Origin: Alphaproteobacteria bacterium | GTDB lineage: Bacteria > Pseudomonadota > Alphaproteobacteria > Micavibrionales > Micavibrionaceae | DNA: 49,320 bases | Assembly: GCA_029880245.1 (NCBI GenBank) | Contig: JAOUOR010000005.1 | Span: 1 to 49,320, forward strand | Direction: 5' to 3' | Part shown: piece after piece, positions 1 through 7,603 of the stretch | Layout of the letters: each line of letters starts with the position of its first letter | Position numbering within the stretch: position 1 is the first letter of the stretch | Translations under genes and position numbers: made by a program | Notes under the pieces: generated by a model | The model's input: only the letters and a program-made list of their open reading frames with translations | What the model was told of the DNA's origin: nothing | The model's database searches: none

Positions 1-113
1 ATCTCGAGGTTACGCTGATTGCTCCGATTGCGATGAGCGAAGGTTTGCGCTTTGCGATCCGTGAGGGTGGCCGTACAGTGGGCGCCGGCGTTGTGTCAAA
101 AATTATTGAGTAG
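1..113 (+). CDS. tuf: Elongation factor Tu, C-terminal fragment
   Basis: Reading from base 3, the frame gives the last 37 residues of EF-Tu, including the family's C-terminal motifs [16 protein letters not shown] and VVSKI, and ends at a TAG at 111-113. EF-Tu delivers aminoacyl-tRNA to the ribosome in the cytoplasm. The 5' part lies outside the window. The gene is followed by a strong intrinsic terminator, so it ends its own transcription unit. In many alphaproteobacteria one tuf copy lies just before tRNA-Trp and secE; here a glycine cleavage operon intervenes and no tRNA was seen. Confidence 0.95.
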   Translation, partial: LEVTLIAPIAMSEGLRFAIREGGRTVGAGVVSKIIE

Positions 114-139
114 GGATACTCAAAAGTAAATTTTTAAAA

Positions 140-174
140 AGTCCTGCCTAATAGAATGGCAGGGCTTTTTTTTT
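140..174 (+). terminator. Rho-independent terminator of tuf
   Basis: A nine-pair stem (140-148 with 158-166, one G-U pair) closes a nine-base AU-rich loop and runs into an uninterrupted stretch of T at 165-173. It lies 27 bases after the tuf stop codon and ahead of the next gene. Confidence 0.9.
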
Positions 175-237
175 ATGTCATAGTGTAATAGTATAAAATA
201 CTTTCTGACGTTATTTGTTTTTACCATAGGGTGTGCC

Positions 238-996
238 ATGCAACGCTTTCTAGTTTTTTTGTCTGTAGTCTTTGTCTTTATTTCAGTGCCTTCACTTGTT
301 TTTGCCCAGTTTAAAAAGGGTCAGGAAAATTACTCCAGACAGGAGATGAGTATTCATAGGAATATGGAAGTTGCTGAACGGTATTATAACGAGGCTCTGC
401 AAAAATTGGAAAGTGGAAGTCGTTTTGGTTCGGATAATTCATATATTGCATCAATGCACTCATTCTATCCGCAAACGAGTGCGTATGATGCGGATTCTGG
501 AAAGCTTGTCGATCAACTCATGCAATATGCGTTTCTTTATGATACGGAAGAAGATCCGGTCAAAAAATCTCAGGCTCTGGTTAATTACAATACGTTTGTG
601 AAAGAGCATCTTATGGATATCAACGTTTTGTTTATGGCCTATAGTCTTAGCCAGCAAGATGCAAGTTTCGGGAACGTCGCATATTATAATAAGATTATTG
701 ATATTCTGGAGACTATTATTGTTCCGGAATTCAAGAAGGGGGAAACACCCGCAGATGCGTTTCGGGCGTCTAATTTTGGGGAACCGACCTTTGTGATGCA
801 ATCATTGGGAGTTGAGCCTTTGAAAGAGGAAAGTTATGAAGTTAGCCCCGGTGAACATTACAGGGTGTATGATGTAAAAAACACGAAAACAGGTGAGGAA
901 TATCCTCTGTTTTTTGATATCAGCATTCCAATGAAGGCGATGGCAGATAAAGCCGCTCTTGAAAAGGGAAAAAATCCCATTGTTCCAAAACTATAA
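238..996 (+). CDS. Secreted protein of unknown function
   Basis: The 252-residue product starts with a classical signal peptide: a short basic start (MQR), a hydrophobic core over residues 4-20 and a likely cleavage after VFA at residue 23. The mature part is mostly helical in character, with no cysteine pairs and no motif that I recognise. The family is not identified; a tetratricopeptide-like helical fold is possible but is only a guess. The gene sits 14-20 bases before gcvT on the same strand, so it may be the first gene of the glycine cleavage transcript. A possible -10 box (TATAAA, 192-197) lies upstream, after the tuf terminator. The ATG at 238 is preceded by a weak AGGG ribosome site. 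Confidence 0.75.
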   Translation: MQRFLVFLSVVFVFISVPSLVFAQFKKGQENYSRQEMSIHRNMEVAERYYNEALQKLESGSRFGSDNSYIASMHSFYPQTSAYDADSGKLVDQLMQYAFLYDTEEDPVKKSQALVNYNTFVKEHLMDINVLFMAYSLSQQDASFGNVAYYNKIIDILETIIVPEFKKGETPADAFRASNFGEPTFVMQSLGVEPLKEESYEVSPGEHYRVYDVKNTKTGEEYPLFFDISIPMKAMADKAALEKGKNPIVPKL

Positions 997-1016
997 TTTT
1001 TAAAAGTAAGTTGAAA

Positions 1017-2147
1017 ATGGTAAAGAAAACGGCCTTACACGAAGCGCATAAGAAGCTTGGCGCAAAAATGGGTGAATTTGCCGGCTATGATATGCCGCTT
1101 TATTATGGTCTGGGGGTAATGAAAGAACATGAATGGACGCGGAATCGGGCCGGTCTTTTCGATGTTTCCCATATGGGGCAAATCCATGTTAAGGGGATGG
1201 AGGGAAAAAAAGATGCGGTTGAATTTTTCGAGAAGATTACGCCGTCTTCCTTTCAAAACCAGAAAATCAATCGCACGAAATATACGGTCCTTACCAATGA
1301 ACAGGGTGGAATTATTGATGATCTGATGGTCACGCGCACGGGCGAGAATGAGTTTCACTGCGTGATCAATGCAGGGTGCAAGGATAAGGATATTGCATGG
1401 ATCAAAAGCCAGATAACGCCGGGGCTGGATTTCCATTATTATGATGACTTGTCACTAATCGCTTTGCAGGGGCAGGCTTCCGAGAAAGTTATTAGGGATG
1501 TTCTTGGAGTTGACCTTTCGGAGCTTCCTTATATGGGCTTGTGGGCGCAAGATGACAATAAACTCTTTATCAGCCGTTTGGGCTATACAGGGGAAGACGG
1601 GTTTGAATTGAGTGTGCCGGACGCCGATGCCGAGCATTTATGGAATAACCTTCTTTCTCACGAAGATGTACAGCCCATAGGTCTGGCAGCAAGAGATTCT
1701 TTGAGGCTGGAGATGGGCTATTGTCTGTACGGCCATGATATTGATGCGACCACCTCGCCGCTAGAAGCCGATCTGGGCTGGGTGATGGGCAAGGATAATA
1801 CAGGCTTTATCGGTACCGATGTTGTTTTAAAACAAAAGGCGGAAGGCATTACCCGCAAGCGCGTGGGCATTAAATTGCTTGATAAGGGCGTGGCCCGTGA
1901 AGGCGCAGAAGTGCAGCTTGAAGACGGCGCAAAAATAGGTGAGTTGTGCAGCGGCGGATTTTCACCGACGCTAGGCTATTCTATCGGGCAGGCTTATTTG
2001 CCTATCGCTTATGTGAATGAGAGGCAAAAAATTATCGTCAATGTCAGGGGGCGGGCCATTAAAGCAGAAGTGGCCAAAATGCCGTTTCTTGCTCCTAAAA
2101 CAAAAACAACGCAGAAAGTAACAGCAGGAGAAAAGAAATATGGCTGA
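1017..2147 (+). CDS. gcvT: Glycine cleavage system T protein (aminomethyltransferase)
   Basis: GcvT moves the methylene group from the aminomethyl-lipoyl arm of GcvH to tetrahydrofolate and releases ammonia. The 376-residue product has the family's N-terminal folate-binding segment (FAGYDMPLYY, residues 21-30, and RAGLFDVSHMGQ, 44-55) and the catalytic aspartate within GGIIDD at residue 101, the same number as in E. coli. The C-terminal part carries ARDSLRLEMGYCLYGHD and the family's barrel domain. Length is normal. The ATG at 1017 is preferred; a TTG at 1011 in frame would add two residues. The end overlaps gcvH by eight bases, so the two are probably translationally coupled. Confidence 0.95.
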   Translation: MVKKTALHEAHKKLGAKMGEFAGYDMPLYYGLGVMKEHEWTRNRAGLFDVSHMGQIHVKGMEGKKDAVEFFEKITPSSFQNQKINRTKYTVLTNEQGGIIDDLMVTRTGENEFHCVINAGCKDKDIAWIKSQITPGLDFHYYDDLSLIALQGQASEKVIRDVLGVDLSELPYMGLWAQDDNKLFISRLGYTGEDGFELSVPDADAEHLWNNLLSHEDVQPIGLAARDSLRLEMGYCLYGHDIDATTSPLEADLGWVMGKDNTGFIGTDVVLKQKAEGITRKRVGIKLLDKGVAREGAEVQLEDGAKIGELCSGGFSPTLGYSIGQAYLPIAYVNERQKIIVNVRGRAIKAEVAKMPFLAPKTKTTQKVTAGEKKYG

Positions 2148-2514
2148 GCTTAAATATACGAAAGACCATGAATGTGTGTATCTGGACGGTGATACGGCGT
2201 GGATCGGGATCAGTAAATATGCGCAGGAAGCTCTCGGCGATCTGGTTTTTGTCGAATTGTCGGAAGTGGGTAAAATCGTGGATAAGGGTGATGATGTAGC
2301 TGTGGTTGAATCAGTGAAAACAGCCGCGGAAGTCTACGCACCTTTGGCTGGTGAGGTTGTCGAGATCAATGAGGCTATGGCTGATGATTTTGATCTGATC
2401 GCAAAGCCTGTAAATGAACAGGGGTGGATTGTAAAGCTTAAGGTTTCCGAAACATCTTCGGATGATTTAATGGATGAAGCTGCTTATGCACAGTATTTGA
2501 AAGAAATTGATTAA
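2140..2514 (+). CDS. gcvH: Glycine cleavage system H protein (lipoyl carrier)
   Basis: GcvH is the small carrier whose lipoylated lysine shuttles the aminomethyl group between the P, T and L proteins. The 124-residue product has the expected length. The lipoylation site is Lys60 in VVESVKTAAEVYAPL, preceded by the usual LGDLVFVELPEVG-like strand (here LSEVG). An AGCAGGAG-type ribosome site at the end of gcvT serves its start. It overlaps gcvT by eight bases and is three bases from gcvPA. The L protein (lipoamide dehydrogenase) is not in the window and is presumably shared with other dehydrogenase complexes. Confidence 0.96.
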   Translation: MAELKYTKDHECVYLDGDTAWIGISKYAQEALGDLVFVELSEVGKIVDKGDDVAVVESVKTAAEVYAPLAGEVVEINEAMADDFDLIAKPVNEQGWIVKLKVSETSSDDLMDEAAYAQYLKEID

Positions 2515-2517
2515 CGT

Positions 2518-3795
2518 ATGAGATACTTGCCTTTAAGTAAAAACGCGCATGACGAAATGCTTGAGGAAGTTGGCGCAAGCCGTATTCGTGATTTATACAA
2601 GGATGTACCGTCTTCTGCGTTGCTCGATGATATTGTCGATATGCCGCATCATAAAGGTGAAATTGAGGTTGAACGAGAGCTTTCGGCTATGGCTGCTAAA
2701 AACCGGAGTGCCGGTGATGGCCCGTTTTTCCTTGGGGCGGGTGTGTATTACCACCATGTGCCCGCAAGTGTTGATTATATCATCCAGCGCAGCGAGTTTC
2801 TGACCGCCTATACGCCGTATCAGCCGGAAATCGCACAAGGCACTCTGCAAGCTGTGTTTGAATTCCAGAGCTTTATCGCGCAGCTTACAGGGCAGGATAT
2901 TGCTAATGCTTCGCTCTATGACGGTTCAACAGCTTGCGTTGAGGCTGCGCTTATGGCTATGCGGATCACCAAACGCCGCAAAGTTTCTATCGGAACGCCG
3001 CTTCATCCGGAATACCGCAAGGTTCTGGATAGTTATATGGGTAATCTCGGCGACGTGGAGATTGTCGATGGGGAGCCAGATGAAGAAACGGCGTGTGTGA
3101 TTGTACAATCGCCTGATTTCTTGGGTAATCCTCATGCTTATGATTTATGGCGCAAGAGATGTGATGAGACAGGCGCTTTGCTGGTTGTTGTGATTACAGA
3201 AATTGTTTCGCTGGGGCTTTTGCCTGCTCCATCCGAAGCCGATATTGTATGCGGTGAAGCGCAAAGTATTGGCATTCCGATGAGTTATGGCGGGCCGCAT
3301 CTAGGCTTTTTCGCATGCCGCGAAAAATTTTTGCGGCAAATGCCCGGGCGTTTATGCGGCATGACAGAGGATGCAGACGGACGCAGGGGTTTTGTGCTCA
3401 CACTGTCCACGCGGGAGCAGCATATCCGCCGCGATAAGGCGACCAGTAATATCTGCACCAATCAGGGGCTTTGTGCGCTGGCCTTTACAGTGCATATGAG
3501 TTTGCTCGGTGAAACAGGGGTTAGGCAGCTTGCACGGCTCAACCATGAAAAGGCCTGCGCTCTGGCGGATGCTTTGGAGAAAATCAAAGGCGTGGAAATA
3601 GAGAATAAAAATTTCTTCAATGAGTTTGTCGTAAGTTTACCAAAACCCGCCAATCAGATTGTTGATGAGCTTGTGACTCTGGATATTATCGGAGGTTTGG
3701 CTTTAGATGGAAACCGTTTGCTGGTCTGCGCTACGGAAATGACACGAGATGAAGATATAGAGCGGCTGGTTACAGCGCTTAGGAAGGTGTTGTAA
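2518..3795 (+). CDS. gcvPA: Glycine dehydrogenase (decarboxylating) subunit 1
   Basis: This is the N-terminal half of the P protein in its two-subunit form. With GcvPB it decarboxylates glycine and loads the lipoyl arm of GcvH. The 425-residue product begins with RYLPLSKNAHDEML and contains GAGVYYHHVPA, QPEIAQGTLQAVFEFQS and NASLYDG, all typical of the alpha chain, plus RREQHIRRDKATSNICTN-like sequence (here STREQHIRRDKATSN). It does not carry the pyridoxal-phosphate lysine, which is in GcvPB. It is unusual that GcvPA and GcvPB are separated by another gene here. Confidence 0.96.
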   Translation: MRYLPLSKNAHDEMLEEVGASRIRDLYKDVPSSALLDDIVDMPHHKGEIEVERELSAMAAKNRSAGDGPFFLGAGVYYHHVPASVDYIIQRSEFLTAYTPYQPEIAQGTLQAVFEFQSFIAQLTGQDIANASLYDGSTACVEAALMAMRITKRRKVSIGTPLHPEYRKVLDSYMGNLGDVEIVDGEPDEETACVIVQSPDFLGNPHAYDLWRKRCDETGALLVVVITEIVSLGLLPAPSEADIVCGEAQSIGIPMSYGGPHLGFFACREKFLRQMPGRLCGMTEDADGRRGFVLTLSTREQHIRRDKATSNICTNQGLCALAFTVHMSLLGETGVRQLARLNHEKACALADALEKIKGVEIENKNFFNEFVVSLPKPANQIVDELVTLDIIGGLALDGNRLLVCATEMTRDEDIERLVTALRKVL

Positions 3796-3797
3796 TC

Positions 3798-4196
3798 ATG
3801 AGATCCCCTTGGCCCCCTGTTATTATTCTGGTTATAGGCATTATATGTCTTATGGCTTTTCTGGTGACGAATATTTTTCGCATTGGTTCTTCCCCGCAGC
3901 ATCACCAGATTAAAATGGTAAAAACTATTAAATGTATGAATCCGCATTTTGATATCGCTATGATGATTGAGGATAGTGACAAGACATTCTTTGTGGGAGG
4001 TCAGCAGGTCGAACCAGAGAATATAGAGATGTTCAACGATATGGCGATACGGGCGAAGTGGCTGCATAAGGATGGGTATACTAATATTTTCCTTGATCGT
4101 GTGAACGGGAAAGTAGAACTAACAGAATATGACTTTCAAGATATTCCGATCAAAAAAGACGAGCTAAATTGTGTGAATAAAAGATCGGAGTTTTAG
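3798..4196 (+). CDS. Small single-pass membrane protein inside the gcv operon
   Basis: A 132-residue product with one strongly hydrophobic segment at residues 6-26 (PPVIILVIGIICLMAFLVTN), then a soluble domain of about 100 residues with two cysteines. The segment could be a signal anchor or an uncleaved signal peptide, so the soluble part probably faces the periplasm. The family is not recognised. The gene starts two bases after the gcvPA stop and ends two bases before the gcvPB start, so it must be co-transcribed and probably co-translated with both. AGGAAGG lies 11 bases before its ATG. Nothing in the sequence links it to glycine metabolism apart from position. Confidence 0.7.
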   Translation: MRSPWPPVIILVIGIICLMAFLVTNIFRIGSSPQHHQIKMVKTIKCMNPHFDIAMMIEDSDKTFFVGGQQVEPENIEMFNDMAIRAKWLHKDGYTNIFLDRVNGKVELTEYDFQDIPIKKDELNCVNKRSEF

Positions 4197-4198
4197 GT

Positions 4199-5731
4199 GT
4201 GAGTGCGGAATTGAAACAGTTTGAAGAAGGATTTCAGCAAGAGATGAGAGAAGGTAATCGCGGGCTTCACTATGAGGAAAGTCTGCTGTGGGAAAAGGAA
4301 TATAGCGAAAGATCTGGTGTGGATTTACCGCAAAGTAGCGGCATAGCTGTGCGGACCGGTTTGCCGGAGCGCGGTGATATAGGCTTGCCGCAAGTCTCCG
4401 AGCCACAGGCTCTGCGCCATTTCGTGCGGATGAGTACATGGAATTATTCGATTGATCATGGCTTTTTTCCGCTCGGAAGCTGTACGATGAAGCATAATCC
4501 GCGTCTGAATGAAAAGGCGGCTCGTTTTGCTGGATTTTCCCATATCCATCCCATGCAGCCTGTTAGTACTGTGCAAGGCGCTTTGGAGCTTATGTATGAA
4601 CTCCAGAACTGGCTGGGTACGCTGACCGGATTGCCGGGGGTTTGCCTTACACCATCTGCCGGAGCGCATGGGGAATTGGCAGGGTTGATGACCATCCGCC
4701 GTGCTCATGAGGTGCAGGGAAACACAGCGCGCAAAGTTGTGCTGATCCCTGACTCGGCGCATGGCACAAATCCGGCGACGGCTGTGATGTGCGGCTTTAC
4801 GGTGCGCAACATTCCGACTGGTCCCGATGGGCGTTTGACGGTGGAGGCTTTCAAAGAGGCGCTGTATAAGGGCGATGAAAACGGCGCGGATATCGCGGGC
4901 ATGATGGTGACTAATCCTAATACATGCGGCCTGTTTGAGCGCCATATCGTAGAGATTGCCGATTTGCTGCATAAGGCGGGCGGGTATTTCTATTGTGACG
5001 GAGCGAATTTCAATGCTCTGGTGGGTCGAGTGCGGCCTGCGGATTTTGGCGTTGATGTGATGCATATAAATTTGCACAAGACGTTCTCGACACCGCATGG
5101 GGGAGGAGGGCCGGGTTCGGGTCCGATTTGCTGCACGGAAGAATTGGCCGCCTATATGCCTGTGCCGACAGTTGTGAAAAAAGGGGATGACTATATCTTT
5201 GAGACCAAGGAAGATCGGGAAACAAGCCTTGGTACTTTGAAAGCTTTCCAAGGGCAATTCGGCATGTTTGTGCGCGCGCTGTCCTATATCATGTCACACG
5301 GGGCGGATGGTCTGGCGCAGGTTTCCGGCGATGCGGTGTTATCGGCGAATTACATTATGGCGAAGCTCTCGGAAGACTATCATGTTCCTTTCGAAGGGCC
5401 ATGTATGCATGAATGCTTGCTGACCGATAAAAAGCAAAAATCCTTTAATGTGACGACGCTGGATATCGCCAAGGCCTTGATCGAGTATGGCTATCACCCG
5501 ATGACGGTGTATTTTCCCTTAGTGCTTTCAGGAACGATGCTGATCGAGCCGACCGAAACCGAAAGCAAAGACGCGGTAGATCGCTTTATCGAAACGATGA
5601 GGCAAATTGCACAGGATGCGCAAAACAAGGGTGAAGCGTATTTTCATGCTCTACCGCAATCTTCTCCGCGCAAGCGTCTGGATGAGGTTAAGGCAGCGCG
5701 GAATCCTGTCTTAAAGTGGAAAGCATCATAA
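4199..5731 (+). CDS. gcvPB: Glycine dehydrogenase (decarboxylating) subunit 2
   Basis: This is the catalytic half of the two-subunit P protein. The pyridoxal-phosphate lysine is Lys294 in MHINLHKTFSTPHGGGGPG. Other family blocks are FFPLGSCTMKHNPR (residues 89-102), SAGAHGELAG and DSAHGTNPA. The 510-residue length is normal for this subunit. The start is a GTG at 4199, chosen because GGAG at 4187-4190 is correctly spaced and no ATG is near; the GTG two bases earlier runs straight into a stop. It is the last gene of the gcv operon; a palindromic repeat follows directly. Confidence 0.96.
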   Translation: MSAELKQFEEGFQQEMREGNRGLHYEESLLWEKEYSERSGVDLPQSSGIAVRTGLPERGDIGLPQVSEPQALRHFVRMSTWNYSIDHGFFPLGSCTMKHNPRLNEKAARFAGFSHIHPMQPVSTVQGALELMYELQNWLGTLTGLPGVCLTPSAGAHGELAGLMTIRRAHEVQGNTARKVVLIPDSAHGTNPATAVMCGFTVRNIPTGPDGRLTVEAFKEALYKGDENGADIAGMMVTNPNTCGLFERHIVEIADLLHKAGGYFYCDGANFNALVGRVRPADFGVDVMHINLHKTFSTPHGGGGPGSGPICCTEELAAYMPVPTVVKKGDDYIFETKEDRETSLGTLKAFQGQFGMFVRALSYIMSHGADGLAQVSGDAVLSANYIMAKLSEDYHVPFEGPCMHECLLTDKKQKSFNVTTLDIAKALIEYGYHPMTVYFPLVLSGTMLIEPTETESKDAVDRFIETMRQIAQDAQNKGEAYFHALPQSSPRKRLDEVKAARNPVLKWKAS

Positions 5732-5739
5732 TTCTGAAT

Positions 5740-5834
5740 TGTCATTCCGACTAAGGGCATAGCCCGCATGGAGGAATCTTATTAGATCCCTCGACGGAGT
5801 TTACCCCGTACTTGATACGGGGCTCGGGATGACA
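5740..5834. repeat. Palindromic repeat element with TGTCAT ends
   Basis: A 95-bp element bounded by TGTCATTCCGA (5740-5750) and its near-perfect inverse TCGGGATGACA (5824-5834, one mismatch). It contains an inner perfect hairpin CCCCGTA/TACGGGG (5804-5822). Further members of the same family lie after nusG. This looks like a non-coding mobile or REP-like element; it may also act as a transcription end for the gcv operon. Confidence 0.8.
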
Positions 5835-5998
5835 TGGAAATGGAATAGTTTCATAATTTTTTGTTTTTCTTCTGGAAATTATGAGTTTTTTGTTGTAGTA
5901 ATCGTGATAATCCCCTTAAAAAGAGATTTCCCAGAGTAAAAACGGCAAGAGCCGACACGAATTTTGGGCGGGAGACAAAAAAATAATAGGTAAGAGAT

Positions 5999-6190
5999 AT
6001 GGCAAAAACAGGCCCGGCAACATTTATAAAACAGGTTAAAAGCGAAGGTAAAAAGATAACGTGGCCTTCTAAAAACGAAACCATTACAAGCATGATTGCT
6101 GTGTTTATTATGGTTTTTATTTCCTCTGTTTTTCTGTATTTCACCGACCAGATCATTGCGTTTTTTATTCGCATGATTATGGGTGTATAA
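5999..6190 (+). CDS. secE: Preprotein translocase subunit SecE
   Basis: SecE is the essential small subunit that clamps SecY in the inner-membrane translocon. The 63-residue product is the short one-helix form found in alphaproteobacteria. The amphipathic part (FIKQVKSEGKKITWPSKNET, residues 9-28) carries the conserved KxTWP motif, followed by one transmembrane helix at about 32-55. It is followed 33 bases later by nusG, the widely conserved pairing. The stretch from gcvPB to this gene (about 270 bases) contains one palindromic repeat and no tRNA that I could find. Confidence 0.95.
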   Translation: MAKTGPATFIKQVKSEGKKITWPSKNETITSMIAVFIMVFISSVFLYFTDQIIAFFIRMIMGV

Positions 6191-6223
6191 ATTGAAGGAT
6201 TTTTAAAAGAAGGACATAATAAG

Positions 6224-6757
6224 ATGGCTAAGCGTTGGTATGTATTGCACGTCTATTCGGGTTTTGAAAACAAGGTTGCTGACGGCATTCGGGAAAAAGC
6301 AAATAAACAAGGTCTGGGCGACCATATAGAGGAAATACTTGTTCCAACCGAAGAAGTGGTAGAGGTAAAACGCGGGCAGCGCGTCAATGCGGAGCGTAAA
6401 TTTTTCCCGGGCTATGTTTTGGCAAAGCTGGATATGACCGATGATGTCTGGCACTTGATCAAGAACACCCCAAAAGTCAGCGGTTTCTTGGGTGCCGGCG
6501 GGAACAAACCTGTGCCGATCAGCGAAAAAGAAGCGCAGCGTATCATCACACAGGTCCAAGAAGGTGTCGATCGTCCGCGTCCATCCGTGATCTATGATAT
6601 TGGCGAAGAGGTCAAAGTTACAGATGGGCCGTTTGCTTCCTTTAACGGCATTGTCGAGGAAATCGACGAGGAAAAATCAAAGCTCAAAGTCTCGGTGTCG
6701 ATCTTTGGTCGTTCAACGCCTGTGGAGCTTGAGTATTCTCAAGTCGAGAAAGCATAA
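6224..6757 (+). CDS. nusG: Transcription termination/antitermination factor NusG
   Basis: NusG binds RNA polymerase, promotes elongation and links it to Rho or to the leading ribosome. The 177-residue product has the NGN domain (KRWYVLHVYSGFENKVAD at residues 3-20, RKFFPGYVLAKL near 60) and a C-terminal KOW domain starting at about residue 122 (VKVTDGPFASFNGIVEEID). Length is standard. The AAGAAGGA ribosome site is close upstream. The usual neighbour rplK is not the next gene; an 850-base region of repeats follows instead. Confidence 0.97.
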   Translation: MAKRWYVLHVYSGFENKVADGIREKANKQGLGDHIEEILVPTEEVVEVKRGQRVNAERKFFPGYVLAKLDMTDDVWHLIKNTPKVSGFLGAGGNKPVPISEKEAQRIITQVQEGVDRPRPSVIYDIGEEVKVTDGPFASFNGIVEEIDEEKSKLKVSVSIFGRSTPVELEYSQVEKA

Positions 6758-6796
6758 GAGCTTCCATCGTTCAATTTGAGATGCGTTATTATGCCT

Positions 6797-6840
6797 TGTC
6801 ATTCCGACCGACCGTTAGGGAGTGGAGGAATCTTAGCGGC
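6797..6840. repeat. Half copy of the TGTCAT palindromic repeat
   Basis: TGTCATTCCGAC at 6797 is followed by GGAGGAATCTTA, matching the left half of the element at 5740-5834, but the right half is not present nearby. It may be a copy broken by insertion of the following repeat. Confidence 0.6.
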
Positions 6841-6927
6841 TCTGAGCTTTCCTTTTAACCGCAGATGAACACGAATATTCGCGTTCATTTGCGTCTATTC
6901 GCGGTGAAAAATAAGTGGCGCCTCCTT

Positions 6928-6991
6928 GCATCCTGACGAAAGTCAGGATCTCTTAAAACCCTTCTTTAGATCCTGATTGACATCAGGATGC
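6928..6991. repeat. Double-hairpin palindromic unit
   Basis: The ends GCATCCTGA and TCAGGATGC are inverted repeats. Two small hairpins make up the unit: CCTGAC-gaaa-GTCAGG (6932-6947) and CCTGAT-tgac-ATCAGG (6972-6987), separated by about 24 bases. The two-hairpin plan is shared with the unit at 7126-7193. Confidence 0.75.
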
Positions 6992-6995
6992 GCAC

Positions 6996-7089
6996 CGTCA
7001 TCGCCTTAATTTGTGTGTCAAATTCTAAGGCGATCCATAAAATTAATGGATTCCCTTAGAATCCACTTAACGTGGATTCAGGGATGACG
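6996..7089. repeat. Double-hairpin palindromic unit
   Basis: The ends CGTCATC and GATGACG are inverted repeats. Inner hairpins are TCGCCTTA/TAAGGCGA (7001-7033, extended by ATTTG/CAAAT) and GAATCCAC/GTGGATTC (7059-7079). Confidence 0.75.
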
Positions 7090-7125
7090 ATAAGGGTTAT
7101 CTGTGTTCATCTGCGGCAAAATAAC

Positions 7126-7193
7126 TGTCATCCCTGCGTAGACAGGGATCTCTTTTCCTTATCCACCAGATCCCCGCTTTCGCGGGGATGACA
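7126..7193. repeat. Double-hairpin palindromic unit
   Basis: The ends TGTCATCCC and GGGGATGACA are inverted repeats. Inner hairpins are CCCTG/CAGGG (7132-7147) and CCCCGC-tttc-GCGGGG (7172-7187). The unit closely resembles dispersed alphaproteobacterial repeats built around the words TGTCATCCC and CGCGGGGATGACA. Confidence 0.8.
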
Positions 7194-7201
7194 CCAGAGT
7201 C

Positions 7202-7230
7202 TTGACAAAAGAGGAATATTATCCTATTAT
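7202..7230 (+). promoter_or_regulatory. Near-consensus sigma70 promoter without an obvious gene
   Basis: TTGACA (7202-7207) and TATTAT (7225-7230) are separated by exactly 17 bases. The expected start is near 7237. No recognisable gene lies on this strand until 8336. A possible intrinsic terminator follows at 7328-7355 (CTTTTCG/CGAAAAG then five T), which would make a transcript of about 120 bases, but that hairpin also overlaps a degenerate repeat unit. Confidence 0.6.
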
Positions 7231-7270
7231 GCCTGCATGTCTATGTTATTAACAAACCCAACCCCGCAGA

Positions 7271-7345
7271 TGTCATTGTGCGGCTTGGTACCTTGCCCCT
7301 TGGGGCGGGATTGCTCATTTTTCTACGCTTTTCGCAGGGATGACG
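7271..7345. repeat. Degenerate TGTCAT palindromic unit
   Basis: It begins with TGTCATTGTGCGGCTTG and ends with GGGATGACG, with an inner GCCCC-tt-GGGGC hairpin. It is a more decayed relative of the units before it. Confidence 0.5.
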
Positions 7346-7390
7346 AAAAGTTTTTAAAGGTGCTTTCCATTAAGTTATTGAAAAAACAGG

Positions 7391-7565
7391 ATAAACCAAA
7401 AAAAGAGAAAATGAAAATGCCGGAACAAACTATTGGATTATGGGTCAGAAATTTTTTAAAACGCGAAAACGAACTGTACAAACCCCAAAAAAGAAAAAAT
7501 GAAAATGCCGGAACAAACTATTGGATTACGGGTCGGGAATTTTTTAAAACGAGCAAGCAAACTAG
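7391..7565. repeat. 88-bp imperfect tandem direct repeat
   Basis: A block starting near ATGAAAATGCCGGAACAAAC at 7411 recurs at 7499, an offset of 88 bases, with only a few changes over about 75 bases. Both copies could encode the peptide start MKMPEQTIGL, and two of the differences change an amino acid (W to R, R to G). The offset is not a multiple of three, so the copies are in different frames. I see no good ribosome site and do not call a gene. Confidence 0.7.
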
Positions 7566-7603
7566 ACAGAATGTTAAATTATATATTTTTATACATGCTT
7601 CTG

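Larger units (their letters stand above)
6859..7116. repeat. Composite element with CCGCAGATGAACAC inverted ends
   Basis: CCGCAGATGAACAC at 6859-6872 recurs as its exact reverse complement at 7103-7116, enclosing about 230 bases. Inside lie two shorter palindromic units (6928-6991 and 6996-7089). The outer element itself sits between TGTCAT-type repeats, so the structure is nested. No coding capacity is visible. Confidence 0.7.

Noticed and set aside
4325-5257. Minus-strand frame of 310 residues
   Set aside because: It is antisense to gcvPB, with a residue make-up (rich in His, Arg, Cys) typical of a shadow frame.
5732-5998. tRNA-Trp gene before secE
   Set aside because: No cloverleaf or TTCRA-type T-arm was found by eye; the gap holds a palindromic repeat.
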